From JBHENW01 sp046261875 (GTDB lineage Bacteria > Acidobacteriota > Thermoanaerobaculia > UBA5066 > Gp7-AA6), in assembly GCA_046261875.1 (NCBI GenBank), contig JBHENW010000135.1, positions 1 to 14,834 on the forward strand: a stretch of 14,834 nucleotides of DNA, written 5' to 3'. The translations under genes were made by a program, and so were the position numbers. Positions 14,748 through 14,834 of the stretch are shown piece after piece. The notes below the pieces were generated by a model. It did not search any database. It saw nothing but the letters and a program-made list of their open reading frames with translations, and was not told where the DNA came from. How positions within the stretch are numbered: the first letter of the stretch is position 1; each line of letters starts with the position of its first letter.

Positions 14748-14818
14748 GACCGGTTCCTCCCGTATGTGGCTCTACAGCGTAAAGCTGCAACCCACGCATC
14801 TACGCGACGGAACCGGTC
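14748..14818 (-). promoter_or_regulatory. Leader hairpin masking the transposase ribosome-binding site
   Basis: A perfect 10-bp inverted repeat, GACCGGTTCC (14818-14809 on the - strand) with GGAACCGGTC (14757-14748), spans almost the whole leader. Its 3' arm contains the last GGA of the GGAGGA ribosome-binding site and abuts the ATG. Inside it, 14789-14784 can pair with 14778-14773 (one G-U). In a transcript reading in from outside the element this would hide the start, while one starting inside the leader would not form the stem. Such read-in protection is known for other insertion sequences; here it is an inference. Confidence 0.5.
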
Positions 14819-14827
14819 ACTCCATAT
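14813..14827 (-). repeat. Inverted repeat of the IS element, 5' side of transposase
   Basis: Exact complement of 13396-13410. Its inner part (GACCGG) is shared with the leader inverted repeat, so the same bases serve as element end and as the hairpin arm. Seven bases (TGACTAG) follow before the window ends. Confidence 0.9.
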
Positions 14828-14834
14828 TGACTAG

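Larger units (their letters stand above)
13393..14834 (-). mobile_element. IS110-family insertion sequence, IS1111 type
   Basis: A transposase of the IS110 family is flanked by inverted repeats ATATGGAGTGACCGG at 13396-13410 and its perfect complement at 14813-14827. Three of the next four bases also match. Subterminal inverted repeats, a short 5' end (about 80 nt) and a long 3' non-coding end (about 240 nt) are the arrangement of the IS1111 subgroup; classical IS110 members lack such repeats and have the long end 5' of the transposase. Exact ends are uncertain. Studied IS1111 members have, as I recall, 7 bp outside one repeat and 3 bp outside the other. The window ends exactly 7 bp past the repeat on the 5' side, and 3 bp past the other repeat gives the stated limits. 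TGA occurs just outside both repeats (13394-13396 and 14828-14830). Orientation is opposite to the HNH gene. Confidence 0.88.

Overview
The window is a high-GC stretch from a Gram-negative bacterium. Lipopolysaccharide heptose genes, a type IVa pilus motor cluster with a PilS/PilR two-component system, and a secreted beta-helix protein with a C-terminal domain I associate with Acidobacteriota metagenomes together suggest Acidobacteriota or a neighbouring deep phylum. The phylum is an inference; no rRNA or other taxonomic marker is present. I see no tRNA, rRNA or CRISPR array.

Layout, left to right. (1) 1-1315, + strand: the 3' part of a right-handed beta-helix repeat gene, broken by several frame changes. 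(2) 1322-12712, - strand: a compact run of ten genes read right to left. They are a heptose-7-phosphate kinase (HldE1/RfaE1 type), a heptose-1-phosphate adenylyltransferase (HldE2/RfaE2 type), a GT9 heptosyltransferase, an exported DUF3108 protein, then pilB, pilT, pilC, pilS, pilR, and a DUF192 lipoprotein candidate. Most junctions overlap or lie within about 40 nt. The larger gaps are 118 nt between pilB and pilT, which holds a possible terminator, and 86 nt between pilC and pilS, which holds a strong GC-rich hairpin. (3) 12713-12808: a divergent intergenic region with an 8-bp palindrome giving a TATAAT box on each strand. (4) 12809-13396, + strand: an intact HNH endonuclease-family gene. 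(5) 13396-14827 and a few flanking bases: a complete-looking IS110-family insertion sequence of the IS1111 type. It has near-perfect 15-bp subterminal inverted repeats, an intact DEDD/Ser transposase on the - strand, a short structured leader on its 5' side and a roughly 240-nt non-coding, hairpin-rich region on its 3' side. That 3' region is where IS1111-type elements encode their bridge RNA (seekRNA).

How the parts work together. HldE1 and HldE2 activities make ADP-heptose precursors and the GT9 enzyme adds heptose to the LPS core. PilB and PilT are the extension and retraction ATPases that act through the inner-membrane platform PilC, and PilS/PilR is the usual sigma-54-dependent control of pilin expression. 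No pilin, PilMNOPQ or prepilin peptidase gene lies here, so the rest of the machine must be elsewhere. The least ordinary part is the IS1111-type element. It abuts the stop codon of the HNH gene, its transposase ribosome-binding site is folded into a 10-bp inverted repeat, and its 3' end can form a stem with a large internal loop like the guide loops of bridge RNAs.
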